Shown here piece after piece: positions 44,528-53,337 of a stretch of 64,000 bases of DNA. The translations under genes were made by a program, and so were the position numbers. Origin of the DNA: Paractinoplanes abujensis (GTDB lineage: Bacteria > Actinomycetota > Actinomycetes > Mycobacteriales > Micromonosporaceae); the NCBI RefSeq assembly GCF_014204895.1, contig NZ_JACHMF010000001.1, positions 6,200,001 through 6,264,000 on the forward strand, given 5' to 3'. The notes under the pieces are model-generated. The model saw only the letters and a program-made list of their open reading frames with translations. It was not told where the DNA came from and did not search any database. Each line of letters starts with the position of its first letter. Within the stretch, counting starts at the first letter, position 1.

Positions 44528-45676
44528 TTAATCGACGGCGCCCCGGGCGTCTTGAGAGTTCCGGTGGTGCCGGTCACGGGTGCGGAGCAGTGCGGTTGCG
44601 CCGAGGGCCGCGATCAGCGAGCCCAGCAGCACGCCGACCTTGGGTTCGGGAGCAGCGCCGAACGCGAGCTCGCCGATCAGCAGCGACACCGTGAACCCGA
44701 TCCCGCCCAGGACGGACAGGCCGAGCAGGTCGAGCCAGGACACCCCGGCCGGGAGTTCGGCCCGGGTGAAGCGCTGCACGAGCCAGGTGGCGCCGGTGAT
44801 GCCGACGGTCTTGCCGGCCACGAGACCCACCACGATGCCGACCGTGACCGGGTCGAGCAGGGCCGCCCCGAAGTCGCCGCCGACCGTCACCCCGGCCGCG
44901 AAGAACGCGAAGACGGGCACGGCGACGCCGGACGAGATCGGCCGCCAGACATGCTCGAAACGTTCGGCCGCCGCGGGTTCGCGGACCGGGACGGTGAAGG
45001 CCAGCAGCACCCCGGCCACCGTGGCGTGCACCCCGGATTCGTGCATCAGCGCCCACGCGGCGGCGGCCAGGGGCAGCAGGGCCCACCAGGCCCGGACGCC
45101 CCGCTGGGTCAGGAACCCGAACACCGCGATCGGCAGCAGGCTGAGCAGCAGCGCGACGACGTGCAGGGAGGAGGTGTAGAAGATCGCGATCACGGCGATG
45201 GCCAGCAGGTCGTCCACCACGGCCAGGGTGAGCAGGAACAACCGCAGGCCCGGCGGCAGGCTGCGGCCCACGACGGCCAGCACGGCCAGCGCGAACGCGA
45301 TGTCGGTGGCGGTGGGGATCGCCCAGCCGCGCAGGCCGTCACCCCCGCCCACCAGGTTGATCACCGTGTAGAGCACGGCCGGCACGATCATGCCGCCGAC
45401 CGCGGCCGCGACCGGCAGCGTGGCCTTGCGCGGATCCCGCAGGTCACCCATGACCAGTTCGCGCTTGAGTTCGAGGCCGGCCACGAAGAAGAAGATCGCC
45501 AGCAACCCGTCCGAGGCCCACTTCGCGACGGTCAGCCCGAGATCGGCTTGCGCGATCGCGTGATAACTGCCCGACCACGGCGAATTCGCCCAGACGAGGG
45601 CAGTGAACGCGGCGCCCAGCAGAAGGAAGCCGGCGGTGGTGTCACTGCGCAGGGCAGCGGCGAGGCGGGTGAGCAC
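44528..45676 (-). CDS. nhaA: NhaA-type Na+/H+ antiporter
   Basis: 382 residues from GTG 45676 (TGGAGAC about 6 nt upstream); GTG 45733 is in frame. Key residues: [13 protein letters not shown] and [13 protein letters not shown], corresponding to the conserved Asp cluster (D133, D163, D164 in E. coli). [12 protein letters not shown] is also diagnostic. About 11-12 membrane segments. Exports Na+ or Li+ in exchange for H+ at alkaline pH. Confidence 0.95.
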   Translation of the reverse strand: MLTRLAAALRSDTTAGFLLLGAAFTALVWANSPWSGSYHAIAQADLGLTVAKWASDGLLAIFFFVAGLELKRELVMGDLRDPRKATLPVAAAVGGMIVPAVLYTVINLVGGGDGLRGWAIPTATDIAFALAVLAVVGRSLPPGLRLFLLTLAVVDDLLAIAVIAIFYTSSLHVVALLLSLLPIAVFGFLTQRGVRAWWALLPLAAAAWALMHESGVHATVAGVLLAFTVPVREPAAAERFEHVWRPISSGVAVPVFAFFAAGVTVGGDFGAALLDPVTVGIVVGLVAGKTVGITGATWLVQRFTRAELPAGVSWLDLLGLSVLGGIGFTVSLLIGELAFGAAPEPKVGVLLGSLIAALGATALLRTRDRHHRNSQDARGAVD

Positions 45677-45786
45677 GGGCGTCTCCAGGGTCGGCGAAGC
45701 GATCGCCGACCAGACTTCCCGGCACACCGTCACCCACCCTATCGAAAATCGCGTTGCCGTTCCGGTGCGTGCCGCGTTGACACGGC

Positions 45787-46932
45787 GTGCGTATCTCAGA
45801 GCATGTCCGCCGGGCTGTCGTGGCCGGCGCCGCGGCCCTCGCGGTGGGCGTCACCGCCCAGCCCGCCCTGGCCGTGGTCGGTGCGAGCGCGGCCCGGACG
45901 GCGCCGTCGTTCAACGGATCGGTCTACGCGATCGCGTACCGCGGCGACACGGTCTACGTCGGCGGCTCCTTCACCCGCATGACGATCGAGGGGCGCACGG
46001 TGACCCGCAACCGGCTGGCCGCCTTCTCGGGGCGCACCGGCGAATTGCTCGACTGGGCCCCGTCGGCCGACGGCACCGTACGGGCCCTGGCCGTCGTCCC
46101 CGGCCACGTCTACGTGGGCGGCGACTTCGACGAGGTCAACGGCGAGGAGCGGGACTCGATCGCCCGGATCGACGCGGGTTCGGGCGAGACCGGCGCGTTC
46201 GCGCACAGCATCGAAGGCGGTGTGCGCGCGCTCGCCGTCGGGCACGGCCGCCTGTACGCGGCCGGGACGATCAGCGAGGTCGACGGCGACGACCGGGGCA
46301 ACGTGGCGGCCTTCGCGCTGGCTGACGGCCGGGTCGACGACGACTGGACCCCGCGCACCGACGGGCTGGTCAACGCTCTCGCCGTACGAGGGAACCGGGT
46401 CTATCTGGGTGGCAGCTTCCACCGGACCAACGGCGTGAGCACCGCCCGCCGGCTGGCCGCGGTGCGGGCCGGCGACGGTGAGGTCGACCGGGGCTTCCGC
46501 GCCTCGGCCCCCGCGCTCGTGCACGCCCTGGCCGTCGACAACTCCGGCGTCTACGCGGCGATGGGCGGCGCGGGCGGACGGGCCGCGGCGTACTCCACCG
46601 GCGGGCAGAACCGCTGGACCCGGGTCTTCGACGGCGACGCGCAGGCCGTCGCGGTGCTCGACGGCGTCGCGTATGTGGGCGGCCACTTCGACCGGGCCTG
46701 CGCGAACGGCGACGACGCGGACAACGGCGAATGCGACGCGGGCTCGGTGCGGCGGGTCAAACTGGCCGCGGTCGAGCGCGACGGCTCGCTCAGCCGGTGG
46801 GCGCCGCAGGCCAACGGCGTGATCGGCGTGCGCGCACTGGCGGTGAACCCGGACCGGGGCACGGTGGCCGCGGGCGGCGACTTCACCACGATCGGCGGGC
46901 AGGCGCAGCGGCGTTACGCGTCGTTCGGCTGA
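45787..46932 (+). CDS. Secreted beta-propeller protein (delta-60-like repeats)
   Basis: 381 residues from GTG 45787. Signal peptide ([20 protein letters not shown]). About six repeats of the form V-x-ALAV..G.-V-Y-V/L-GG-x-F ([78 protein letters not shown]). Extracellular, of unknown function. Followed after 4 nt by a LamG-like secreted protein. Confidence 0.75.
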   Translation: MRISEHVRRAVVAGAAALAVGVTAQPALAVVGASAARTAPSFNGSVYAIAYRGDTVYVGGSFTRMTIEGRTVTRNRLAAFSGRTGELLDWAPSADGTVRALAVVPGHVYVGGDFDEVNGEERDSIARIDAGSGETGAFAHSIEGGVRALAVGHGRLYAAGTISEVDGDDRGNVAAFALADGRVDDDWTPRTDGLVNALAVRGNRVYLGGSFHRTNGVSTARRLAAVRAGDGEVDRGFRASAPALVHALAVDNSGVYAAMGGAGGRAAAYSTGGQNRWTRVFDGDAQAVAVLDGVAYVGGHFDRACANGDDADNGECDAGSVRRVKLAAVERDGSLSRWAPQANGVIGVRALAVNPDRGTVAAGGDFTTIGGQAQRRYASFG

Positions 46933-46936
46933 TCCG

Positions 46937-47638
46937 GTGTTGCGACACGCTCTGCTCAGCTCCCTGGCCCTGCTCGTCGCGGGCACGGCGACCGCGGCCC
47001 CGGCGCAGCCGGAGAGCACGGTCCGCTACACCTTCGACGGGCCGTCGCCGCTGGCCGACGTCAGCGGGCACGGCCACGATCTGACCCCGGTCAGCCGCAA
47101 CGGCGGCACCTTCGGCACGGTCGCCCGCAACGGCGGGAAGGCACTGGTCTTCCCACCGCCGTGTGCCCAGGAGCCCTGCCCGCGGATCGCCCTGCGTGCG
47201 CCGACCACCGCGCAGCTCAACCCGGGGCGGCGGCCGATCCGGTTCGGCGCGTCGGTGCGGCTGGCCGCCGACCAGACCACCAAGGGCGAGAACGTGATGC
47301 AGAAGGGCTACTCCGTACGGGGCAGCCAGTACAAGCTGCAGATCGACGGGCTGGCCGGCCGGCCCAGTTGTGTGCTGGTGGACGACCGCCGGCCCGACAT
47401 CCACGCGGCGATCAGCGGCGTGGGCGTCGCCGACGACCGCTGGCACGACCTGGAGTGCCGGCGCCGCGGCACCCGCCTGACGATCCTGGTCGACGACGTG
47501 GTGCGCGGCCGGGCCACCCTGCCGGCCGACCTGTCGGTCAGCAACCACATCCCGTTCAGCCTCGGCGGCAAGGGTTCGTTCGCCGACAACGACCAGTTCC
47601 AGGGCATGCTGGACGACGTCTGGGTGCAGATCGGCTAG
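46937..47638 (+). CDS. Secreted LamG/concanavalin A-like domain protein
   Basis: 233 residues from GTG 46937. Signal peptide (HALLSSLALLVAGTATAAPA). The beta-sandwich begins with VRYTFDGPSPLADVSGHGHD, and continues with FGASVRLAADQTTKGENVMQ and DDRWHDLECRRRGTRLTILV, as in laminin-G-type domains. It has one Cys pair (C..EPC) in the middle. Probably binds glycan and is secreted together with the upstream propeller protein. Confidence 0.75.
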   Translation: MLRHALLSSLALLVAGTATAAPAQPESTVRYTFDGPSPLADVSGHGHDLTPVSRNGGTFGTVARNGGKALVFPPPCAQEPCPRIALRAPTTAQLNPGRRPIRFGASVRLAADQTTKGENVMQKGYSVRGSQYKLQIDGLAGRPSCVLVDDRRPDIHAAISGVGVADDRWHDLECRRRGTRLTILVDDVVRGRATLPADLSVSNHIPFSLGGKGSFADNDQFQGMLDDVWVQIG

Positions 47639-47645
47639 GTGTGCC

Positions 47646-47674
47646 GCCCAGCCAGGTCAGGAACGCGGCTGGGC
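47646..47674. terminator. Convergent hairpin terminator
   Basis: GCCCAGCC (47646-47653) and GGCTGGGC (47667-47674) with a 13-nt loop, between the convergent LamG and DUF1707 genes. A bidirectional terminator is likely, though without a T-run. Confidence 0.45.
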
Positions 47675-47680
47675 CGAACC

Positions 47681-48244
47681 CTAGGCCGGCGGCAGCTTGT
47701 AGGGCTTCGAGACGACCTCGACGTTGCTGAACCAGCTCGTCAGGTGAATGCGGACCTCGGGTGTGCCGGCCACCCGGGGCACCGCGGCCAGGTGCATGTT
47801 GCGGCTCGAGAAGACGACCGTGCCGCTCAGGTCGACCTCGACTCCCTCGGGCACGATCACCTTGAACTCGCCGAACAGGCTGGTGCCGGCGATCTCGATG
47901 ACGTCGGCGCCGGTGAGCACCTCGCGCAGGTCGAGCTCGGTCGCGCCGAACATCGTGAACACCTTGAGCCGGGGCGTGCGCAGCCGCCAGCGGCCCCGGC
48001 GCTTGTTCTCGCTGAAGACGGTGACGACCTGGTCGACGGTGCTGGCCGAGCCGACGATCGGGGTCTGGTCGAGCCCGTCGGTGGCCCGGGCCAGCTCGTC
48101 GGGGGTGTCGGCGGCCCAGACCGCGCCGACCCGCACGCTGAACTGCTCCAGGGTCAGCCGGCCGTCGCCCGCCGCCCGCTGCAGCAGCTCGGCGGCGCGC
48201 TCGCGCTCGGGTTCGGACGGCGGCACGCGCATCGGAGTGGTCAC
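47681..48244 (-). CDS. DUF1707/cell-wall-active-antibiotic-response-like protein
   Basis: 187 residues. The N-terminal DUF1707 domain (SEPERERAAELLQRAAGDGRL then TLEQFSVRVGAVWAADTPDE) is followed by a LiaF-like C-terminal beta-helix region (LKVFTMFGATELDLREVLTG, IEIAGTSLFGEFKVIVPEGV). No membrane segment or signal peptide. LiaF-like domains regulate cell-envelope stress two-component systems. Start GTG 48244; ATG 48232 is an alternative. Confidence 0.82.
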   Translation of the reverse strand: MTTPMRVPPSEPERERAAELLQRAAGDGRLTLEQFSVRVGAVWAADTPDELARATDGLDQTPIVGSASTVDQVVTVFSENKRRGRWRLRTPRLKVFTMFGATELDLREVLTGADVIEIAGTSLFGEFKVIVPEGVEVDLSGTVVFSSRNMHLAAVPRVAGTPEVRIHLTSWFSNVEVVSKPYKLPPA

Positions 48245-48254
48245 CGGAGGAATC

Positions 48255-49046
48255 CTAGGACTTGCGGGCCACGACGCCGTAGACCGCGACCTCGGCCGGT
48301 GTCGGCCGCGGGCCGGGTTCCTCGTCGGCGCGCCACTCGCTGACCGGCACGATCCCCGGTTCGAGCACCTCGAGCCCTTCGACCAGCACCCCGACCTCGT
48401 CGGCGGTGCGCACGAACGCGTCGAGCTGACCCCGGGCCATCAGGGCGGCGAACCGGGCCCGGGTCTGCTCGTCGGCGAAGTCGGCCGTGCCGTTGCTGAT
48501 GGCCACGAAACTGCCGGACGGCAACGCGTCGAGCAGCGTGCGCACGATGCGGGCGGCCTCGCCGGTGTCCTCGATGAAATGCAGCACCGCGATGAGCATG
48601 ACCGCCACCGGCTGCCGCAGATCGAGCACTTCGCGCAGGGCCGGGTCGGCCAGGATCTTCCCGGGGTCGCGCAGGTCGGCCTCGATGTACGCCGTACGCC
48701 CCTCGGGGGTGCTGGTCAGCAACGCGCGCGCGTGCACCAGCACCATCGGGTCGTTGTCGACGTAGACGATCCGCGCGTCGGGAGCGATGCGCTGGGCCAC
48801 CTCGTGCGTGTTGTTGGCCGTGGGCAGGCCGGTGCCGATGTCGAGGAACTGGCGGACGCCGGCCTCCGCCGCGAGGTGGGTGACCGCGCGGCGGAGGAAG
48901 CCCCGGTTCTCGACCGCGGTGATCCGGATCGTCGGGAAGTTCTTGGCGATCAGGTCGCCCGATTCACGATCGACGGCGAAGTTGTCCTTTCCGCCGAGCC
49001 AGTAGTTGTAGCGGCGGGCGGAATGCACTCGCGTCTCGTCGACCAT
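48255..49046 (-). CDS. DUF574 SAM-dependent methyltransferase
   Basis: 263 residues. VHSARRYNYWLGGKDNFAVD is the diagnostic N-terminus of the actinobacterial DUF574 (Methyltransf_19) family. The SAM site is FLDIGTGLPT, with IVYVDNDPMV at the acidic-loop position. Substrate unknown. The paralogue group is large in actinobacteria. Stop is 10 nt from the DUF1707 gene start (transcribed in the same direction, upstream of it). Confidence 0.92.
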   Translation of the reverse strand: MVDETRVHSARRYNYWLGGKDNFAVDRESGDLIAKNFPTIRITAVENRGFLRRAVTHLAAEAGVRQFLDIGTGLPTANNTHEVAQRIAPDARIVYVDNDPMVLVHARALLTSTPEGRTAYIEADLRDPGKILADPALREVLDLRQPVAVMLIAVLHFIEDTGEAARIVRTLLDALPSGSFVAISNGTADFADEQTRARFAALMARGQLDAFVRTADEVGVLVEGLEVLEPGIVPVSEWRADEEPGPRPTPAEVAVYGVVARKS

Positions 49047-49091
49047 CGCCGGATTCTAATCCAAAGTGGATCAATTTATGGGTGACCGGTT

Positions 49092-50507
49092 TCAAACTTG
49101 CCGGAAATCGATGCCCAGCAGTGAGGCCGCCGCCTTGTAGTCGGCCGCGCGGTGCCCGAGCGAGAGCGACCAGTGGTGACCGACCCCCGAAGCGCTCCAG
49201 TCGTCGACCCACTCGCCGGGGTCGCGGCCGAAGTCGACCCGGCTCGTGGTGTTGCCGATGGCCAGCAGCGGGCCGTCGACCACGGTGCCCTCGCCCGCGA
49301 TGAACGACAGCGAGCCGTCCCGGTCCTGGCCCAGCCCGAGCAGGGTGACCGGCCCCGGCCGTACGTCGAACTCGACCGAGACACCCCAGCCGCGCTTGCC
49401 GTGATAGACGCCGAGACCTCGCAGCAGCGGCTGTTTCGCGCTGACGGCCAGGTGAGCCGGGCCGTCGTGGCCCATCTCGACCACGTTGTCCTCGAAGTTC
49501 AAAGCCTGGATCTCGCAGAAGGATCCGCCCGCCCCGGCCACCTGAGTGGCCAGCTGGGCCACGGTCGTGCGCAGCTCGTACTCGCCGGTGGCCGGGATGC
49601 CCCGCGCGGTCAGCAGCGACGCGCCCAGGATCATGCCCGCGCCCAGCCGTTCGTGCTGCTCGCCGGCCAGCCCGCGGTGGTAGTAGGCCAGGCTGTCCAG
49701 GTCGAAGTCGTCGGCCAGCCGGTCCAGCCCGACCGAGACACGGGCGCCCCAGGCGAAGTCGTCCTCGTTGACCGAGTCGTCCAGCACGAAGATCTTGCGG
49801 GCCAGGTCCATCCGCTCGGCCACCTCGTCGTCGCTGACGGCGAGGGTGCGTTCGCGCAGGTCGTCGAACTCGAGCACCTCGACGTGGGAGCCGAACGTGG
49901 TGGGCAGCAGGGTCAGGTCGGTCGAGACGTCGAGCATGCCCGGATAGAGGTGACCCATCAGGCCGTGCCGGGCCTCGCGCAACGCCGCCCGTACGCGGGC
50001 GGCGGTGATCCACTGCGAGATGCGGGCCCAGGCCGACTCCTGCCGCAGCCAGCCGGTGACCGAGCGGAACGGGATGCCGGCCCGGCGGAACAGGTTGCCC
50101 ACCTCGGGCACCGGGCACTGCCCGCAGTAGGCCAGCCACGAGCCGGTGTCGAAGGAGGCGTGGTCCATCTTCTCGGTCGGCTGCAGGTCGATGACCAGCA
50201 CCGGGCTGCCGGCCCGCTGGGCGATCGGCAGCACCATCGACGAGGTGAGATAGGTGGTCAGGAACAGCACGATCAAGTCGCAGTCGGCCCGGCGCAGCTG
50301 CTCGGCGGCGGCCGTGCCCTCCTGGGCGTCCGAGATGAACCCGACGTCGGTGACCTCGGCGTCCATCTCCTGGAAACGCTCGGAGACGTAGCGGGCGGAC
50401 TCCTGCAGCTGGGGCAGCAGGTGCGGGAACTGGGGCCAGTACGTGCCGAGGCCACCGGCCACCAGCCCGATACGGATCTTCCGGCGGGGTTTCGGGGTAA
50501 GGATCAT
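49092..50507 (-). CDS. L-arabinose/L-fucose isomerase family protein
   Basis: 471 residues from ATG 50507, with AGGAGG 4 nt upstream and an ATGA overlap with the lutC stop. Motifs of the FucI/AraA fold: RIGLVAGGLGTYWPQFPHL, IVLFLTTYLTSSMVLPIAQR, VLVIDLQPTEKMDHASFDTG, GSFCEIQALNFEDNVVEMGH, HWSLSLGHRAADYKAAA. Last gene of the operon after an aldolase, kinase and LutABC. It probably isomerises the 6-deoxyhexose (L-rhamnose or L-fucose) at the start of the route. No canonical L-rhamnose isomerase is in this window. Family confident, substrate inferred. Confidence 0.85.
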   Translation of the reverse strand: MILTPKPRRKIRIGLVAGGLGTYWPQFPHLLPQLQESARYVSERFQEMDAEVTDVGFISDAQEGTAAAEQLRRADCDLIVLFLTTYLTSSMVLPIAQRAGSPVLVIDLQPTEKMDHASFDTGSWLAYCGQCPVPEVGNLFRRAGIPFRSVTGWLRQESAWARISQWITAARVRAALREARHGLMGHLYPGMLDVSTDLTLLPTTFGSHVEVLEFDDLRERTLAVSDDEVAERMDLARKIFVLDDSVNEDDFAWGARVSVGLDRLADDFDLDSLAYYHRGLAGEQHERLGAGMILGASLLTARGIPATGEYELRTTVAQLATQVAGAGGSFCEIQALNFEDNVVEMGHDGPAHLAVSAKQPLLRGLGVYHGKRGWGVSVEFDVRPGPVTLLGLGQDRDGSLSFIAGEGTVVDGPLLAIGNTTSRVDFGRDPGEWVDDWSASGVGHHWSLSLGHRAADYKAAASLLGIDFRQV

Positions 50508-51097
50508 GCTGCCTCCTGGACGAGGACGATGTGGAGATGGCGGGGGCCGTGCACCCCCTCGACGCGGTTGAGCTCGATGTCGCTGGTCGCCGACGGGCCG
50601 CTGATCCAGGTCAGCGGGCGGCCGGGGGTCAGGCGGGCCACGGCCTCGGGCACGCTCGCCACCACCTGATCGGCGCGGAGCACGCAGATGTGCAGGTCGG
50701 GCAGGAGGGAGAGGATGCGGCGGCCCTGATCCTCTCCGGCGTCCAGCACGACGGTGCCGGTCTCGACCACCGCCACCGCGGCCGCCGTGACCACGCCGTC
50801 GGCGGCGGCGATCTGATCCTGACTCAGGCCGTCGTCCCGGATGAATCGGACCGCGAGCCATTCGTCGGGCACTCCGGGCGGCACGACGACCTGGCCGTCA
50901 CCGACGATCTCGCGGATCGTGCCGGAAATATCGGCCGTGCGGTGGACGACGGCCTGGTAATCGACCAAGCGCTCGACCAGCAAGTCAAGATCGACGGGGG
51001 CCTCGCCGCGACGGTAGTCCCGCGGCACCTCCGGCTCGGACGGGTTCTCGCCGAGCGCCTCCCGGATCCGGCGCAGAATCAGGTTCTTGCTGCTCAT
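50504..51097 (-). CDS. lutC: LutC/YkgG-type lactate-utilisation protein (LUD domain)
   Basis: 197 residues from ATG 51097 (MSSKNLILRRIREALGENPS); GTG 51106 is in frame. LUD domain: VTAAAVAVVETGTVVLDAGE, LSLLPDLHICVLRADQVVAS, TWISGPSATSDIELNRVEGV. One of three components (LutA, LutB, LutC) converting L-lactate to pyruvate. It is reached from lutB through a 32-bp repeat holding three ATGA-coupled 11-codon frames, an unusual leader. Its stop overlaps the isomerase ATG. Confidence 0.9.
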   Translation of the reverse strand: MSSKNLILRRIREALGENPSEPEVPRDYRRGEAPVDLDLLVERLVDYQAVVHRTADISGTIREIVGDGQVVVPPGVPDEWLAVRFIRDDGLSQDQIAAADGVVTAAAVAVVETGTVVLDAGEDQGRRILSLLPDLHICVLRADQVVASVPEAVARLTPGRPLTWISGPSATSDIELNRVEGVHGPRHLHIVLVQEAA

Positions 51098-51198
51098 CGT
51101 CCCCACCGCCGCTCGCCGCCGCTGCTCATCGTCCCCACCGCCGCTCGCCGCCGCTGCTCATCGTCCCCACCGCTGCCCGCCGCCGCTGCTCATCGTCC
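51091..51198 (-). repeat. 32-bp tandem repeat duplicating the lutC start region
   Basis: Four near-identical start segments at a 32-bp period. Minus-strand ATGs lie at 51193, 51161, 51129 and 51097, each preceded by GTGGGGACG or a close variant (the copy at 51193 by the lutB end) and followed by AGCAGC. The last is the real lutC start. Because 32 is not divisible by 3, each copy is an 11-codon frame (MSSGG..RWGR) whose TGA overlaps the next ATG. The first ATG overlaps the lutB stop. Confidence 0.8.
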
Positions 51199-52599
51199 TC
51201 GCCACCAGTCCCGGAACGTCTCGGCCGGCGGTTCCGGCAGATCACGGCTGGCCGCCCACCCGTTCAGTGGCGGTGGCAACCCCCGCCCGCGCCGGCCGAG
51301 CAGTTTGGCCGCCTTGGCCGCCCGCTGCGCCCGCTCGTAGAGCTTGGGGTGGTCCATCGTGTACGCCGCCGCGGCCATCGCCGTCTTCTCCGAGCGCGGA
51401 TGCGGGGCCTGGTTACGCAGGTGCACGAGGATGGACGGGATGTCGATCTTGACCGGGCACGCATCGAAGCAGGCGCCGCACAGCGACGACGCGTACGGCA
51501 GGGACGCGTTGTCCTCGACGCCGGTGAGCTGGGGCGACAGCACCGCGCCGATGGGGCCGGGATAGACCGAGCCGTACGCGTGCCCGCCCGTCCGCTCGTA
51601 CACCGGGCACACGTTGAGGCAGGCCGAGCAGCGGATGCAGTGCAGCGCGGACCGTCCCACCTCGTCGGCCAGCACCGCCGTACGCCCGTTGTCCAGCAGC
51701 ACCAGGTGGAAGTTCTGCGGCCCGTCGCCCGGCGTCACCCCGGTCCACATCGACGTGTACGGGTTCATCCGCTCGCCGGTCGACGCGCGCGGCAGCAACT
51801 GCAGGAACACCTCGAGGTCCTGCCAGGCCGGGACGACCTTCTCGATGCCCATCACGGTGATCAACGTGTCGGGCAGGGTCAGGCACATCCGGCCGTTGCC
51901 CTCGCTCTCGACCACCGCCAGCGTGCCGGTCTCGGCGACGCCGAAGTTCGCGCCGGACACGGCCACCTTGGTCGACAGGAACGTCTCGCGCAGGTAGCGC
52001 CGCGCCGCCCCGGCCAGCTCGGGCGGATCGTCGGTCAGCGCCGGGTCGACCCCGGGCATCTCGCGCAGGAAGATCTCGCGGATCTCGGAGCGGTTGCGGT
52101 GGATCGCCGGCACCAGGATGTGCGACGGCTTGTCGTGCCCGAGCTGCACGATGAGTTCGGCCAGGTCGGTCTCGACCGGCGTGATCCCGGCGCCCTCCAG
52201 GGCCTCGTTGAGCCCGATCTCCTGAGTGGCCATCGACTTGACCTTGATGACCCGTTTCTCGCCCGTCGCCGCGACCAGCTCGGTGACGATCCGGTTGGCC
52301 TCCTCGGCGTCGGCCGCCCAGTGCACCACCCCGCCCGCGGCCGTCACGCGCTCCTCGAGCTGTTCGAGCAGCCGGGGCAGATTCGCCATCGTGTACGCCT
52401 TGAGGGCCGAACCCGCCGAGCGCAGTTCCTGCCAGTCCGGCAGTTCGGCGATCACCCGGCCCGACTTGCCGCGGATCGTGGTGGTGGCGTGCTGCAGGTT
52501 GCGCCGCAGCTGCGGGTCGGCCAACGCGACCTTGGCCGCCGCGGGGAAGGGCCGGTCGCCGCGCAGATGCCCCACGCCTTTGGGTGCGTGCGTGCTCAT
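51190..52599 (-). CDS. lutB: LutB iron-sulfur lactate-utilisation protein
   Basis: 469 residues from ATG 52599, in ATGA overlap with the lutA stop. LUD domain in the N-terminal half (MSTHAPKGVGHLRG..., IKVKSMATQEIGLNEALEGA). C-terminal ferredoxin-like part with CIRCSACLNVCPVY and CGACFDACPV, two 4Fe-4S sites. Electron-carrying subunit of the L-lactate oxidation system. Ends in an ATGA with the first repeat copy. Confidence 0.95.
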   Translation of the reverse strand: MSTHAPKGVGHLRGDRPFPAAAKVALADPQLRRNLQHATTTIRGKSGRVIAELPDWQELRSAGSALKAYTMANLPRLLEQLEERVTAAGGVVHWAADAEEANRIVTELVAATGEKRVIKVKSMATQEIGLNEALEGAGITPVETDLAELIVQLGHDKPSHILVPAIHRNRSEIREIFLREMPGVDPALTDDPPELAGAARRYLRETFLSTKVAVSGANFGVAETGTLAVVESEGNGRMCLTLPDTLITVMGIEKVVPAWQDLEVFLQLLPRASTGERMNPYTSMWTGVTPGDGPQNFHLVLLDNGRTAVLADEVGRSALHCIRCSACLNVCPVYERTGGHAYGSVYPGPIGAVLSPQLTGVEDNASLPYASSLCGACFDACPVKIDIPSILVHLRNQAPHPRSEKTAMAAAAYTMDHPKLYERAQRAAKAAKLLGRRGRGLPPPLNGWAASRDLPEPPAETFRDWWRGR

Positions 52600-53333
52600 G
52601 CCGTCGCCTCCGTACTCGCCAGGATCTCCGCCAGGTGGACCGTTCGCACGCCCGTACGCAGCCGGGACAGTCCGCCACCGATGTGCATGAGGCAGGACGC
52701 GTCGCCCGCCGTGCAGACGTCGGCGCCGGTGTCGAGCACGTGCCGCATCTTGTCGGCCAGCATCGCCGTCGACGTGTCGGCGTTCTTGACCGCGAACGTG
52801 CCGCCGAACCCGCAGCACTGCTCGGCCTGCGGCAACTCGACCAGGTCGAGCCCGCGCACCTGGCGCAGCAGCCGCAGCGGGCGGTCGCCGACCCGCAGCA
52901 CGCGCAGCGAGTGACACGTCGGGTGATAGGTGACCCGGTGCGGGTAGTAGGCGCCCACGTCTTCGATCTTGAGCACGTCGATGAGCAGCTCGGACAGCTC
53001 GTACGTGCGCTCGGCGACGGCCTCCGCGCGCGCGGCCAGCCCTTCCTGCCCCGCCTGTCGCGCGACCGTCGCGTGCTGGTGCCGGATCGAGCCCACGCAA
53101 CTGCCCGAGGGGGCCACCACCACGTCGCACGGCTCGAACGTGCGCACATATCGGCGTACGAGGGGAAGGGCTTCTTTTTGATAGCCCGTGTTGACGTGCA
53201 TCTGGCCGCAGCAGGTCTGCTCGGGCGGGAAGACGACCTCGTGGCCGAGCCGCTCGAGCAACTGAACTGTCGCCTTGGCCGCCGCGGGGAACATCGTGTC
53301 GGCCAGACAGGTCGCGAACAACGCGATACGCAC
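52596..53333 (-). CDS. lutA: LutA cysteine-rich (CCG) lactate-utilisation protein
   Basis: 245 residues, GTG 53333. Two CCG domains, with TCCGQMHVNTG and QCCGFGGTFAVK. Part of LutABC, taking L-lactate to pyruvate. 4 nt after the kinase stop; ATGA-coupled to lutB. Confidence 0.93.
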   Translation of the reverse strand: MRIALFATCLADTMFPAAAKATVQLLERLGHEVVFPPEQTCCGQMHVNTGYQKEALPLVRRYVRTFEPCDVVVAPSGSCVGSIRHQHATVARQAGQEGLAARAEAVAERTYELSELLIDVLKIEDVGAYYPHRVTYHPTCHSLRVLRVGDRPLRLLRQVRGLDLVELPQAEQCCGFGGTFAVKNADTSTAMLADKMRHVLDTGADVCTAGDASCLMHIGGGLSRLRTGVRTVHLAEILASTEATA

Positions 53334-53337
53334 CGGT

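Noticed and set aside
51091..51198. CRISPR array
   Set aside because: The 32-bp units are directly adjacent with no spacers, and they correspond to lutC start-region copies.
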